NCBI RefSeq assembly: GCF_040448675.1
Contig: NZ_CP159289.1
Span: forward strand, 744,001 to 808,000
Source: Dyadobacter sp. 676
GTDB taxonomy: Bacteria; Bacteroidota; Bacteroidia; Cytophagales; Spirosomataceae
Length of the DNA stretch: 64,000 nucleotides
Direction of reading: 5' to 3'
Position numbers and translations under genes: made by a program. The stretch's first letter is position 1; the number at the start of each line of letters is the position of its first letter. The notes beneath the pieces were generated by a model. It searched no databases. It was given only the letters and a program-made list of their open reading frames with translations, and was not told where the DNA came from. This document shows positions 8,984 to 18,444 of the stretch, piece by piece.

Positions 8984-9511
8984 TTATAATACTACCTCGC
9001 TTTTTTCAGCAAGGATCACATTGTTCGATACGACGGTCGCCCCGGCGGGCACATCGCGGGTTACCACGGAATTGGCCCCTACCCGGCTTCCCGCGCCCAG
9101 TATCACCGGCCCGGCCACTACGGCATTGATACCGATCACGACGTCGGGCTGCAACCAGGGCTGGCTGAATGTACGGCCGTTCGCGGTACGTTTTTTCCCG
9201 ACGTTTCCGCCGATGGTAGCGCCCTGGTACACTTTAAAATTCCCTTCGGCGACCACATTATAGCCGATGACCACGCCCGTTCCGTGTAGGATCACGAAGC
9301 CGCCTTTGAGCCTGGCGCGCGGGTCTATTTCTACGGAAAAAAGGACCCGGTTGAACAGCCAGAAAATCCTGGCCAGGGGAATGAGCTTGATTTTGTAGAG
9401 CACGTAGCTGATCCGGAAAAAGATGTTGCAGTAAAACATCGTCTTCACGAACGGCTTCAACTTACTGCCGGAATGCTCGGCATAAGCGGCATAATCCTTC
9501 AAAATTGACAT
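8984..9511 (-). CDS. CysE-like hexapeptide acetyltransferase, probably sugar-modifying
   Basis: The product has 175 residues. The second half is a left-handed beta helix with serine acetyltransferase features: ILHGTGVVIGYNVVAEGN, YQGATIGGN, the hexapeptide series VVIGINAVVAGPVILGAG, then GANSVVTRDVPAGATVVSNN. The N-terminal part is not the full CysE domain but a short helical region with FFRISYVLYKIKLIPLARIF. Proteins of this shape in polysaccharide loci acetylate sugars rather than serine; that is inferred here from the neighbours. An ACTCAGCGTT element lies just before the start codon. Confidence 0.8.
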   Translation of the reverse strand: MSILKDYAAYAEHSGSKLKPFVKTMFYCNIFFRISYVLYKIKLIPLARIFWLFNRVLFSVEIDPRARLKGGFVILHGTGVVIGYNVVAEGNFKVYQGATIGGNVGKKRTANGRTFSQPWLQPDVVIGINAVVAGPVILGAGSRVGANSVVTRDVPAGATVVSNNVILAEKSEVVL

Positions 9512-9514
9512 AAT

Positions 9515-9524
9515 AACGCTGAGT
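9515..9524 (-). promoter_or_regulatory. ACTCAGCGTT motif before the acetyltransferase gene
   Basis: One-base variant of ACTCAACGTT on the minus strand, three bases before the ATG at 9511. Function unknown. Confidence 0.35.
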
Positions 9525-9565
9525 TTAATCTGTCTGAAAACCGGCGGGCCAGGCTATGGCGCCGG

Positions 9566-10651
9566 TTATTTCGTAAACAACTTCTGAAAATCTTCCTTCG
9601 TCGCCGACTTGTAAGCCGACTCTACGCGCCCCAGTTTCGATGCCGATTTCATGGCCTCGGCCAGTCCATCCACGTCGTCCACCTCTGTCACGAAACCGTC
9701 CACGCCGTGCCGCACAATGCGCCGGATCACGGGAATGGACGCCGTCACCGCTACCGGCGTGTGCAGGTACAGCGACTCGATCACGACATTCGGCAATCCT
9801 TCATTACGCGACGGCAGCACAAGACAGTCCGCAAACTTCATATATTGGTACGGATTCTCCTTGAACCCCGTAAAAACGATCTGATCGCCGATATTCAATT
9901 GCTTCTGGATCGCCCGCAGCTCCTCGTAATAGGCCGCGAAACTGCCTTCCACTTTTCCTACGATGTACAGCCTGGAATCCGGCTCGTCCGCCAGGACCCT
10001 GGCGAATGATTTAACCAAAACATCCAGCCCTTTGATGCGGTCGATACGACCCACATACACGTAGTTGGTGGCAGTGCCTTCATATGGCGACGTTGCACCT
10101 TCGAGCTTTTTATTGATCTGGTCCGCGTTGATCGGGTTGGCGAGCGTGGTGACCTTACTTCTCGGAAGGCGCAGAACTTTTACCGCTTCGTCACGCATTT
10201 CATCCGTTTGCGCGATCAGATGGTCCATAAAGCGGTAAGCCAAAAATAACCGTGCTTTCTGAACGATCGATTGTGTGTATAAATAATTGTTACTCCGCAG
10301 GATCACTTTCACTTTCGGGAACATGATCGAAGCCAGCGCGAGCCGGATGTTGATCGGCATGAGCGATGAAAAAACGTAGTCAGGCTTCTCCTCCCGCATC
10401 ACTTTCGCGAGCTTGCGCATGAGGCCGTCCTTATAGTTTTTGACATGAATGTAATGGCAGGTCCTTTCCCGGGGGATGAAATTGCGGATCAGGCCTATTT
10501 CTTTCCCGACAATGTAAAAAATGACGTCGTACCGGCTGCTATCCAGACAACTGGCTATAAAAAGCGTCATTTTCTCCGCACCGCCGGCATAGCAGTTCAC
10601 GAAGAAAACGGCCTTTTGTCTGGTTGTATCAGAGGTTGCTAATCCGCTCAT
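9566..10651 (-). CDS. Glycosyltransferase family 4
   Basis: The GT-B enzyme has 361 residues. The N-terminal domain has VFFVNCYAGGAEKMTLFIA (acceptor side, GGAE motif common in GT4). The C-terminal domain has YVGRIDRIKGLDVLVKSFA, LYIVGKVEG, ADCLVLPSRNEGLPNVVIES and the E-x7-E donor motif. Its first 23 bases overlap the end of the upstream hexapeptide acyltransferase gene, so the two are coupled. It is predicted to add one sugar to the lipid-linked repeat unit. The linkage is unknown. Confidence 0.88.
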   Translation of the reverse strand: MSGLATSDTTRQKAVFFVNCYAGGAEKMTLFIASCLDSSRYDVIFYIVGKEIGLIRNFIPRERTCHYIHVKNYKDGLMRKLAKVMREEKPDYVFSSLMPINIRLALASIMFPKVKVILRSNNYLYTQSIVQKARLFLAYRFMDHLIAQTDEMRDEAVKVLRLPRSKVTTLANPINADQINKKLEGATSPYEGTATNYVYVGRIDRIKGLDVLVKSFARVLADEPDSRLYIVGKVEGSFAAYYEELRAIQKQLNIGDQIVFTGFKENPYQYMKFADCLVLPSRNEGLPNVVIESLYLHTPVAVTASIPVIRRIVRHGVDGFVTEVDDVDGLAEAMKSASKLGRVESAYKSATKEDFQKLFTK

Positions 10652-11186
10652 TATATTTCAGGTAACCCTTTTGGATCAGGCGGTCGTCGGGAAGCGAAAG
10701 CAGCAATGCCTTCTTCTCTTCGCGGCTCATGCCCTTGGAGTGCACATTATACCGGATGTTGTTCCTTTTATAATCTTCTACCGAGCAGATAATCTTCGCC
10801 GGGTTTCCGCCGACACACACATTGTCGGGCACCGACTTCGTGACTACCGATCCGGCCGCCACGAGCACATTGTTTCCGATCGTCACGCCGGGCAGGATCA
10901 GGCTGTTGTTGCCTATATACACACCGTCGCCGATCGCCACTTTGCCGAAGCAATCGAAATCGGGTACCTCGCGCCGGAACATGAATGCCCCTCCGTGCGT
11001 AAAAATCCTCACGCCGTTCGTGATCTGGCAGTTATTACCAACCGATATGAGGTAAGGTTCCGACGACCACGTCACATTGAAAAACTGGCAGCCGCTGCCC
11101 ACTTTCACGCCAATCGACCGCGCGTAGTCGACCGGCGAAAGCCACCACCTTTTCAGGAGATTTTTGATGATACTTAGTCTTCCCAT
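10629..11186 (-). CDS. Hexapeptide-repeat O-acetyltransferase (maltose acetyltransferase / WcaF type)
   Basis: The product has 185 residues forming a left-handed beta helix: VGNNCQITNGVRIFTHGG, then VAIGDGVYIGNNSLILPGVTIGNNVLVAAGSVV with the imperfect hexapeptide rhythm, and VPDNVCVGGNPAKII. A histidine in the THGG turn fits the catalytic site of xenobiotic/maltose acetyltransferase-type enzymes. The C-terminus is a helical tail. It lies between two GT4 genes, overlapping the next by 23 bases, and probably O- or N-acetylates a sugar of the repeat unit. Confidence 0.83.
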   Translation of the reverse strand: MGRLSIIKNLLKRWWLSPVDYARSIGVKVGSGCQFFNVTWSSEPYLISVGNNCQITNGVRIFTHGGAFMFRREVPDFDCFGKVAIGDGVYIGNNSLILPGVTIGNNVLVAAGSVVTKSVPDNVCVGGNPAKIICSVEDYKRNNIRYNVHSKGMSREEKKALLLSLPDDRLIQKGYLKYNERISNL

Positions 11187-11207
11187 TCTGATAAAGGGCT
11201 ATTTGGT

Positions 11208-12368
11208 TCAGGCGTTTACGGACTGGTTTACGTGCGAGAGAATGTATTGCGTCAGCCTTTCCAGGTCCTGGTCCTGCCGCTCCTTCACTTCCTGCACGCG
11301 TTTTTGTTGTTTGCGGATAAACTCGGCCCGCAGTTCCCTGTTCTCCATTTGCAGGATACGCATTTTGATCTCGCTCACCAGCAACGGGTTGAAATACAAA
11401 GCGCTGTCGCCGCAGATTTCGGTGATCGACGAAATCGCCGAGGCGATAATCGGCGTGCCGAGCGTCATGGCCTCTACCGGCGGGTATCCGAAGCCCTCGT
11501 TCAGAGACGGGTATACAAACAGGTAGGCCCCTTTGTACATCGAAAGCAGCGTTTTGCCGTCCACGTAATCGACAAACACGAACCGGGATTTGTTTTTGAT
11601 GTACTTGTCGAAAATGTGCTTGTTTTTGGAGCCCGTCAGGATCACTTTTCCCTTAAAATCGGGGCGTTCCGAGAAAATCTCGTCGAAAGCCATGGCCGCA
11701 CGAAGAGCATTTTTCACCCAGCGGTCGGCGCTCACCATCATATAATATTTTTCGCCCGCCTCGTAGGGCTCCACTTTTTCGAGCCCTCCCACGGTCGAAG
11801 GCGAATAAAACACCTCGATATCTTCCTGTTTCAGGTAAGGCACAAACGCCAGGATCGACGCTTTCGAATGCTCGGAAACCGTTACGACGTGAATATTTTT
11901 GCGCTGAAAAACCTCGCGGTATTTCTTCAAAGTAAGATCGAACGTCTTCTTTGATTTGTATTTGTAGTATAACTCGTACCCCAATTTGAAGCTCTTGCTC
12001 CGGTAATGCCCAATGTATTTATCGTAAGGCAGTTCCAGCACGCGAAGGCCGTGAACCGTGGTGATATAAGTGATATTGTCGCCGATCGTCGCCAGGTCGG
12101 TTTCGATAATCGGGCTATACACAACGCCCGGATATTCGGCCACGGTTTCCTGCAATGAGCGCTGGTTGGAATCCACCATGACGAAATGATTGTCCCGACA
12201 AATCTGCGCGATTTCTGGGTTCAGCCATTTTTCCGAATTGTAATAGGCAACAATGTCTTTCGAACTCCCGGCGAGGGATTTGAACACGATTTCACCGTAC
12301 TTTCCCCCTCCGTGGAACTTGGTATTCCCGACAGGTTGCGTTTTGGTTAAATCAAATATCAGTTTCAT
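11208..12368 (-). CDS. Glycosyltransferase family 4
   Basis: The product has 386 residues. Conserved elements include TVHGLRVLELP, VVTVSEHSKASI, YYMMVSADRWVKNALRAAMA, LTGSKN, and AYLFVYPSLNEGFGYPPVEAM, the GT4 donor motif. The family resembles mannosyl- or rhamnosyltransferases that start with a KLIFDLT segment. The start overlaps the stop of the polymerase gene by an ATGA tetranucleotide, so translation is coupled. The donor sugar is not determined. Confidence 0.87.
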   Translation of the reverse strand: MKLIFDLTKTQPVGNTKFHGGGKYGEIVFKSLAGSSKDIVAYYNSEKWLNPEIAQICRDNHFVMVDSNQRSLQETVAEYPGVVYSPIIETDLATIGDNITYITTVHGLRVLELPYDKYIGHYRSKSFKLGYELYYKYKSKKTFDLTLKKYREVFQRKNIHVVTVSEHSKASILAFVPYLKQEDIEVFYSPSTVGGLEKVEPYEAGEKYYMMVSADRWVKNALRAAMAFDEIFSERPDFKGKVILTGSKNKHIFDKYIKNKSRFVFVDYVDGKTLLSMYKGAYLFVYPSLNEGFGYPPVEAMTLGTPIIASAISSITEICGDSALYFNPLLVSEIKMRILQMENRELRAEFIRKQQKRVQEVKERQDQDLERLTQYILSHVNQSVNA

Positions 12369-13600
12369 CGTCTTTGTCTGGTTAATGCGTATCTGTCAAT
12401 ATACTTTGGCGGGAGTATCATTCTAAAAGTATCGGGCCGGAACAGGTTCAGACAAACCACAAAAAGTAATAGCGGGAGGTATTGCGTAAACAGCGAGTTG
12501 TTGGTCGAAGCCAGCAGAATGAAAGAAAGGCAAATCACCATTCTGTTGTAGAAAGAATATTCCCGAACGTACGGTGCCAATAGCTTAATATACAAAATCA
12601 CCATCCCGGCGACGAACAACCCTCCAAACAGCACGATTTCACAAACCCAGAAATTCTCGATGATCAGAAGTCCCGCCAGCTCCTTCATCATATCGAACTC
12701 CCGCATCGAGCGGCCAAACAAAAAGTCGTAAACCGTATGGCCATCGAAGATCGAAAACAAATCGAAACGTTTTTGCGCACTTGCCTCGTCGAGGAGCTCT
12801 TTTTTGAAAAGGCGGTCGCCCAATCCCTGGTAAAATACCAGGTAAGCCGCTACCATAAAGAACGCCGCGGAAGCTGCGTATATGAATAGCTTCGTTGTAA
12901 ACTTCGCTTTCCTGTTCCCCAGCAATTTGAGGATATAGAAACCGAAAAAGCCGAGGTTTACAATAATCGCCATTCGCGCATTGAACGCAAGGACAGCCAC
13001 AAATCCGAGGCCCCACAACGCAAACTTGTACTTATCCTTCAACGAGGATGTTATAAAAAATGCACTGAGCACGGTTACCATCAACGCATTGCTCAAAGGT
13101 GCGCCGTGCAATGCCACACTCCTGAACGATTCACGCAGGCGGATATTCATCAGGTGGGACTGGAAAGTAGTGTCGATCCAGAGAAAGAAATGCGTCCGCA
13201 AAAGATATTCCGCAATCGCCACGAGGCATTCGAAAACATAAAATGCGATGATAATCTTGACGATCTTCCTTTTGACCAGGTAATCGTCCTTTGTCCTGAT
13301 TTCTTTCGGTACCAGGAGGTAAATGAGTGGTGTCGCGAACAGAATAGCGGCGCTTCTCAGCGAGTCGGTGAGAATACCGGCGTACATCCGGTAAACGATC
13401 ACAAAGGCGATCAGCAACAGCACACCGATCTCGTACTTCCGGTCCCGGAACGAACGGTCACGAAAGCTCATCGCAAGCACACCCAGCGACATCGCCACGA
13501 TCAGGTAAAAAAAAGTATAGTTATCTATCTTCAACGTATTCAATACGTTGCTGCCTATAAAGAATATCAGGAAGAAAACTATCGCTGTCAGCTTGGTCAT
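12365..13600 (-). CDS. wzy: Wzy-like polysaccharide polymerase (polytopic membrane protein)
   Basis: The 411-residue protein is nearly all hydrophobic helices (about ten to eleven) with one larger periplasmic loop around residues 260-310 (LGDRLFKKELLDEASAQKRF and FGRSMREFD). The fold and loop placement match O-antigen polymerase / ligase-type proteins; no cytoplasmic domain is present. In a Wzx/Wzy pathway this enzyme joins repeat units on the periplasmic side. The family is poorly conserved, so the call rests on topology plus its place between the flippase and a GT4 gene it overlaps by four bases. Confidence 0.75.
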   Translation of the reverse strand: MTKLTAIVFFLIFFIGSNVLNTLKIDNYTFFYLIVAMSLGVLAMSFRDRSFRDRKYEIGVLLLIAFVIVYRMYAGILTDSLRSAAILFATPLIYLLVPKEIRTKDDYLVKRKIVKIIIAFYVFECLVAIAEYLLRTHFFLWIDTTFQSHLMNIRLRESFRSVALHGAPLSNALMVTVLSAFFITSSLKDKYKFALWGLGFVAVLAFNARMAIIVNLGFFGFYILKLLGNRKAKFTTKLFIYAASAAFFMVAAYLVFYQGLGDRLFKKELLDEASAQKRFDLFSIFDGHTVYDFLFGRSMREFDMMKELAGLLIIENFWVCEIVLFGGLFVAGMVILYIKLLAPYVREYSFYNRMVICLSFILLASTNNSLFTQYLPLLLFVVCLNLFRPDTFRMILPPKYIDRYALTRQRR

Positions 13601-13642
13601 CTCTTTATTTTCTTAATTACTACGCCTTTCAGGTATGCCATT

Positions 13643-15124
13643 TCATCGCGCGGCATACCGAATAAAAAAGTAAAAAAGAAATCCCAACGAAAGGCTCATT
13701 GCGACTTCGATGATAAACCGGAACATCGGCTCCATGGCCGCTATCATGTAATGGCCCAGCGAGAGCGAAATCACCATCGCAGCAGCCATGTAAAGTACCG
13801 GCAGGATTACATTCCTCACATACCTGTCGAATTTGATATTCAATTGTTTATCAACGTCATATATCGTATATAACCAGAAGAATGCGTCCATGGTAATGAT
13901 CACGAAAACCGGGTAGTAAGGATTCCTGACCACCAGCAGGATCGCATACGAAACCGGTAATGCGAGTAATGTGAAAATCCGGCCGTAAAGCTGAATATTC
14001 CTGATCCGGCCGGTCGCGGTGGCGATCTGGCTGTACGGGATCGGCAACATCCAGAAATAGGATTGGATCAGGGTCAGTTCTGTAAATAGTTTGGTGTATT
14101 CCGGTACCTCTTTCAGCCAGAATTGAAGAATGAAACTGGTTTCGAACAGGATCGGAAGCGAGACGAACAGCACCAGATAAAACACATAAACCGTCGATTT
14201 TTCGGCCAGCATCACCATACTTTCCGTCTCTCCTTTCGCATAGGATTGAATAATCTGCGGTTTGATAGCGAGATAAATGTTATTGACAAACTGGTTGATA
14301 AATCTCCCCGCCGTCGATGCCAGTCCCCGCGCCGCATTGACGGTCGGTCCGAAGAAAAGGTTCAACACTACGTTGATCCCCTGAACGCCGATTGCCCACG
14401 AAATATATCCGAACGCATTTACACTTACGAAACCCGCCATTTCTTTGAACAATGCATTGTCCCAGAAGAATTTGTAATGCGATTCGGGATATTTCCTGTA
14501 ACAATACACCATGTGTGTCAGGAACACCACCAATTGAATTACTACCAGTAAAAATCCGTAATATGCCAGCTTATCGAATGGCGCATTCGCACCGATCAGA
14601 TATACGATCCCCAATTTGGCGACCCCTTCGAAAATACTCAGGTACGCATACACCGACATGCTCTCGCGTGCGACAACCACACTTTGAAAACATATCTGGT
14701 TAATTTTAATAAACGCTGCCAGTGTGGATAGCTGATAAACCCAGAATGCCGCCTCTCTGCGGTCGGCGGGAATTACCAATTTATTATTGAACATCCACAG
14801 CCCCACCGTTTCCAGCAAAAGAACAATGAATAATGACAGCAGGAAATGCAGCCCCACGCTTTGCGAGAAATAGCGGTTTGTAAGTGCCAGGTCGTTTTTC
14901 CCCAAACCGATATTCAAATAGCGTTGCGATGAATTGGTAAGGCTCGACGAAACGAATTCGAGCATCATCACCACCGAACCCACCACATTATAAATGCCAA
15001 GGTCTTCGACGCCCAGAACTTCCAATACCACGCGGGATGTATAAAGCCCGATGAACATCAGGAGAAACATCCTGACGTATAGGAACAAGGTATTTTTGGC
15101 GATCTTAGTTACTTGCGAAGACAT
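13643..15124 (-). CDS. wzx: Wzx-type flippase (MATE/MOP superfamily polysaccharide transporter)
   Basis: The product has 493 residues with about 12-14 hydrophobic helices. The start MSSQVTKIAKNTLFLYVRMFLLMFIGLYTSRVVLEVLGVEDLGIYNVVG is typical of the oligosaccharide flippase family, as is the LNLFFGPTVNAARGLASTA region. It flips the undecaprenyl-linked repeat unit to the periplasm for polymerisation by the next gene. Spacing is 42 bases to wzy and 75 bases from the acetyltransferase gene upstream. Confidence 0.88.
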   Translation of the reverse strand: MSSQVTKIAKNTLFLYVRMFLLMFIGLYTSRVVLEVLGVEDLGIYNVVGSVVMMLEFVSSSLTNSSQRYLNIGLGKNDLALTNRYFSQSVGLHFLLSLFIVLLLETVGLWMFNNKLVIPADRREAAFWVYQLSTLAAFIKINQICFQSVVVARESMSVYAYLSIFEGVAKLGIVYLIGANAPFDKLAYYGFLLVVIQLVVFLTHMVYCYRKYPESHYKFFWDNALFKEMAGFVSVNAFGYISWAIGVQGINVVLNLFFGPTVNAARGLASTAGRFINQFVNNIYLAIKPQIIQSYAKGETESMVMLAEKSTVYVFYLVLFVSLPILFETSFILQFWLKEVPEYTKLFTELTLIQSYFWMLPIPYSQIATATGRIRNIQLYGRIFTLLALPVSYAILLVVRNPYYPVFVIITMDAFFWLYTIYDVDKQLNIKFDRYVRNVILPVLYMAAAMVISLSLGHYMIAAMEPMFRFIIEVAMSLSLGFLFYFFIRYAAR

Positions 15125-15199
15125 TCAGATTGTATTGCAATATTTTAAATTCGGATTTCCGGACCGGAGCCCCGTGTCGTTTATTATGGCTGGTTTGGT

Positions 15200-15751
15200 T
15201 CAAATTACGGGATTGGTAATATACCCTTCCGTTGCTGATTCCTTCGCGATTACCCGGGCCGGATTACCGACCACTACGCTGTTCGAAGGTACGTCGAGAT
15301 TTACATAGGAATTGGGGGCGATCAGTACATTGTCGCCGACCACTATGCCGCCGACGATAACCGCTCCCGGCCCGATATAGACCCTGTTGCCGATGCTTGG
15401 CGCACCCTTCTTCTCCCCTCTTTTGGTATTGCCGATTGTGACGTTGTGTAATAAAGTACAGTTATCGCCGATCCTGCATTGGGAATTGACAACTATTCCA
15501 CCGAAATGCGGTAATAGCAATCCCTTCCCAATTTGCACCGAAAGCGGGATCTGAATGCCGTATTTCACACCGTAACGTCTGTAAAGCAACCTGTAAAGCA
15601 TTCCGAGCGGACTGCTTTTGGAATACTTTTGGGATAGCCTGAAAAAAGCAATAAACCTGAACGGGTAATTGAACAGCAATCGCGAAAGAAAAGCTTTGGT
15701 GCCAGTCCTTCCGGCGCTGCGGAAAAGATCGTATTTTAATTTGCTTCCCAT
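15200..15751 (-). CDS. CysE-like serine acetyltransferase family protein
   Basis: The product has 183 residues. The N-terminal helical part (YPFRFIAFFRLSQKYSKSSP) is followed by a hexapeptide beta helix: IGKGLLLPHFGGIVVNSQCRIGDNCTLLHNVTIGN, GAPSIGNRVYIGPGAVIVGGIVVGDNVLIAPNSYV, and NPARVIAKE. These are hallmarks of serine acetyltransferases, including the catalytic histidine regions. Within this operon, between the epimerase and the flippase, it more likely acetylates an activated or lipid-linked sugar than serine. It is not a duplicate of the similar gene at 8984: the two differ strongly in sequence. Confidence 0.8.
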   Translation of the reverse strand: MGSKLKYDLFRSAGRTGTKAFLSRLLFNYPFRFIAFFRLSQKYSKSSPLGMLYRLLYRRYGVKYGIQIPLSVQIGKGLLLPHFGGIVVNSQCRIGDNCTLLHNVTIGNTKRGEKKGAPSIGNRVYIGPGAVIVGGIVVGDNVLIAPNSYVNLDVPSNSVVVGNPARVIAKESATEGYITNPVI

Positions 15752-15793
15752 TGTTACGGCGCAGACATTACATTCAACCAGGGCAACGGGGCA

Positions 15794-16822
15794 TTAAACA
15801 TAATGCGCCGCCAGTTGCCCGCTATATTCGAGGTACCAGTCCGCAAATTCCTTGATACCGGAACTGAGTTCGACCTGCGGTTTATAGTTGGTAATGCGTT
15901 CGAGGTTTTCCTGGCTCGCCCAGGTCCGGGGAACATCACCGGCCTGCATCGGCAGGAAGTTCTTGATGGCTTTGGTGCCGATGCCTTCTTCCAGCTCCTC
16001 GATAAACTTCATCAGGTTCACCGGCGAGCCGTTACCGATGTTGAGCACGCGGTACTGCGGTTTTTCTTCGAAGCCGGCCACCATCGTCTTGGTTACGCCG
16101 TCGACGATATCGCCTACGAATGTAAAGTCGCGTTCCATATCGCCGTTATTGAACACTTGGATCGGCTTGCCTTCCGAAATAGCCCGGGCAAAGAGCATCG
16201 GGGCCATATCCGGGCGCCCCCACGGGCCGTAAACCGTGAAGAAGCGGAGGCAGGTAATGGGAATATTGTAAAGATGGCTGTATGAATGCGCCATCAGTTC
16301 GTTGCTCTTTTTAGTGGCGGCATAGAGGCTCACCGGCGAATCTACCTTGTCTTCCTCCGAGAAAGGGATTTTGGCATTTGCGCCGTACACTGACGACGAA
16401 GATGCGTGCACCAGATGCCTGGGCGGAAAGTAACGGCAGGCTTCAAGGATATAATGAAAGCCGATGATGTTCGACTGCACGTACACATCCGGGTTCTCGA
16501 TCGAATAGCGGACGCCCGCCTGCGCAGCGAGGTTGATTACGTAGTCGAACTGCTCGGCCTGGAACAGGCTGAACAACTGCTGCTTGTCTTCGAGGTTCAT
16601 GCGCACGAAACGGTAATTGCTGTTGATCGTGCTCTGTACCAGCTGGTACCATTTGATTTTCTCCTGCTGGATACCCGCCTCTTTCAGACGTGCATATTTG
16701 AGCTGGGGCGAATAATAATCGTTGATATTGTCGAGGCCCACTACTTCGAAACCTTCCTGCAGTAGCTTCTTTACCGTGTGGAACCCGATAAATCCCGCGC
16801 TGCCTGTTACTAATACTTTCAT
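15794..16822 (-). CDS. NAD-dependent UDP-sugar epimerase (UDP-glucuronate 4-epimerase-like SDR)
   Basis: The extended SDR enzyme has 342 residues. It has the NAD-binding GSAGFIG motif at residues 7-13, VGLDNINDYYSPQLKYARL typical of UDP-glucuronate epimerases, the catalytic SSSSVYG and YAATKKSNE (YxxxK) motifs, and VYGPWGRPDMA. With ugd directly upstream, a route UDP-glucose to UDP-glucuronate to UDP-galacturonate is likely, so the polymer is probably acidic. An AGATATG context with a GTTGAGT complement precedes the start. A gap of 270 bases separates it from ugd, large for this operon. Confidence 0.85.
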   Translation of the reverse strand: MKVLVTGSAGFIGFHTVKKLLQEGFEVVGLDNINDYYSPQLKYARLKEAGIQQEKIKWYQLVQSTINSNYRFVRMNLEDKQQLFSLFQAEQFDYVINLAAQAGVRYSIENPDVYVQSNIIGFHYILEACRYFPPRHLVHASSSSVYGANAKIPFSEEDKVDSPVSLYAATKKSNELMAHSYSHLYNIPITCLRFFTVYGPWGRPDMAPMLFARAISEGKPIQVFNNGDMERDFTFVGDIVDGVTKTMVAGFEEKPQYRVLNIGNGSPVNLMKFIEELEEGIGTKAIKNFLPMQAGDVPRTWASQENLERITNYKPQVELSSGIKEFADWYLEYSGQLAAHYV

Positions 16823-17092
16823 ATCTGTTGAGTAATCCGTTTAATGTCTTGAAAAAAGATCTTTACCTGGTTTACCTCGGCATTCGCATCTTCGGCTCCC
16901 GCCAGCGCTTTCCGTCTTAGCCGACGCGCCCTGCGGGAACACATCGACTGCCAGTGGAAAGATACCGGTTGCGTTACACTGAAATGACCGGGAGGGAGAG
17001 ATTTAATGAATTGTTTACACCGGGGTTCCGGTTTCACGCAAGCGCGGTTGCCTGGACGAAGCACGCCGCGCCCGCGTGACCTTCGGGAATAC
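16823..17092. other. 270-base gap between ugd and the epimerase gene
   Basis: This is the longest spacer inside the left part of the operon. It includes the ACTCAAC core next to the epimerase start. No convincing ORF, terminator or promoter is seen; an open frame on the minus strand is basic and low-complexity and has no family look. Confidence 0.4.
16827..16833 (-). promoter_or_regulatory. ACTCAAC core before the epimerase gene
   Basis: On the minus strand ACTCAAC lies four bases before the ATG at 16822. Only the first seven bases of the shared ACTCAACGTT motif are conserved here. Function unknown. Confidence 0.3.
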
Positions 17093-18421
17093 CTACGCTA
17101 CCGGTTCTTCAACCGCGTTAACCGCTTCCCGTCCAATGCTGTAATAGGTAAAGCCGTGCTCCCGCATCGTGTTCAGCTCATAGAGGTTACGGCCGTCGAA
17201 CACGACCTTCTCTTTGAGGAGCTTGCCCATTTTAATAAAATCCGGGGTGCGGAACTGTGGCCATTCGGTAAAAATCATCAGTGCATCGGCGTCGTCGAGC
17301 GCCGCGTAAGCCGTGTGGCAGTAGGTAACTTCGGGGATCAATCTTTTAACATTTTCCATTGCCTCAGGATCGTAGGCAGTGACCTTCGCTCCTGCCGCGA
17401 GCAACGCCCGGATATTTTCAAGCGCAGGGGCTTCGCGGATATCGTCGGTATACGGCTTGAAAGCAAGGCCCCATACCGCGATCGTTTTGCCTGCCAGGCT
17501 GCCTTCGAAGAAGTCCTCAACAATTGGCAGCAATTTCTTTTTCTGGTCGGCATTCACGGCCATCACCGATTTCAGCGTGCGGAAATCGTAGCCGTAGTCG
17601 ATGGACGTCTTGGCAAGCGCCTGCACATCCTTGGGGAAGCAGCTGCCACCGTATCCGATACCGGCAAACAGGAAGCGTTTTCCGATACGGCTGTCGGTCC
17701 CGATACCGCGGCGGATGTCGTCCACATTGGCCCCAACCCTCTCACAAAGGTTGGCTATTTCATTCATGAAAGTGATTTTGAGTGCCAGGAAGGAGTTGGC
17801 CGCATACTTGGTCATTTCCGCCGAGCGCTCGTCCATGAAAATAATGGGGTTACCCTGGCGGACCAATGGCGCGTACAGTTTCTCCATTACCTTCTTCGCA
17901 CGGTCGGAAGTCGTTCCCACCACTACGCGGTCGGGCTTCATAAAATCTTCGACCGCCACGCCTTCGCGAAGGAATTCCGGGTTCGACACCACGTCGAAAT
18001 CCACAGTTGCGTGCTGCGCGATGGCCGCTCGCACCTTCTCAGCGGTACCCACCGGCACCGTGCTCTTATCGACGATCACCGCATAGTTTTTCAGGATCGG
18101 ACCGAGGTCGTTGGCTACGCCCAGGATGTATTTCAGGTCGGCAGAACCATCCTCGTCCGGCGGCGTGGGAAGTGCCAGGAAGATCACTTCCGCTCCTTCG
18201 ATACCTTCCACGATGTCGGTGGTGAATTTCAAACGGTCTTCGGCAATGTTACGATCGAACAATACGTCCAGACCGGGCTCGTAGATGGGGATCTCTCCTT
18301 TTTGCATTCTGGCTACCTTGTTAACGTCGATGTCCACACAGGTAACCTGGTTTCCGGTTTCAGCAAAGCAGGTTCCGGTAACGAGTCCAACATAGCCGGT
18401 TCCAATAACAGCGATTTTCAT
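17093..18421 (-). CDS. ugd: UDP-glucose 6-dehydrogenase
   Basis: The product has 442 residues. It opens with the NAD-binding MKIAVIGTGYVGLVTGTCFA. STVPVGTAEKV and the SNPEFLREG segment follow. The catalytic cysteine is C261 in GYGGSCFPKD, and the C-terminal UDP-binding domain has WGLAFKPYTDDIREAP. It oxidises UDP-glucose to UDP-glucuronate with two NAD, supplying acidic sugar to the polymer. In many bacteria Ugd is activated by the tyrosine autokinase, and here the wzc gene is its upstream neighbour. ACTCAACGTT lies 13 bases before the start. Confidence 0.93.
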   Translation of the reverse strand: MKIAVIGTGYVGLVTGTCFAETGNQVTCVDIDVNKVARMQKGEIPIYEPGLDVLFDRNIAEDRLKFTTDIVEGIEGAEVIFLALPTPPDEDGSADLKYILGVANDLGPILKNYAVIVDKSTVPVGTAEKVRAAIAQHATVDFDVVSNPEFLREGVAVEDFMKPDRVVVGTTSDRAKKVMEKLYAPLVRQGNPIIFMDERSAEMTKYAANSFLALKITFMNEIANLCERVGANVDDIRRGIGTDSRIGKRFLFAGIGYGGSCFPKDVQALAKTSIDYGYDFRTLKSVMAVNADQKKKLLPIVEDFFEGSLAGKTIAVWGLAFKPYTDDIREAPALENIRALLAAGAKVTAYDPEAMENVKRLIPEVTYCHTAYAALDDADALMIFTEWPQFRTPDFIKMGKLLKEKVVFDGRNLYELNTMREHGFTYYSIGREAVNAVEEPVA

Positions 18422-18434
18422 ACGCAGAAAAAAT

Positions 18435-18444
18435 AACGTTGAGT
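18435..18444 (-). promoter_or_regulatory. ACTCAACGTT motif before ugd
   Basis: Exact ten-base match on the minus strand to the motif before wza and before the initiating transferase, 13 bases before the ugd ATG. Function unknown. Confidence 0.45.

Noticed and set aside
16819..17064. 81-codon open frame on the minus strand between ugd and the epimerase
   Set aside because: It overlaps the epimerase start, is rich in Arg/Lys and has no conserved feature.
17006..18436. 476-codon open frame antisense to ugd
   Set aside because: The opposite strand is a clear UDP-glucose dehydrogenase with catalytic motifs; the antisense product is His/Arg/Val-rich and has no family look.
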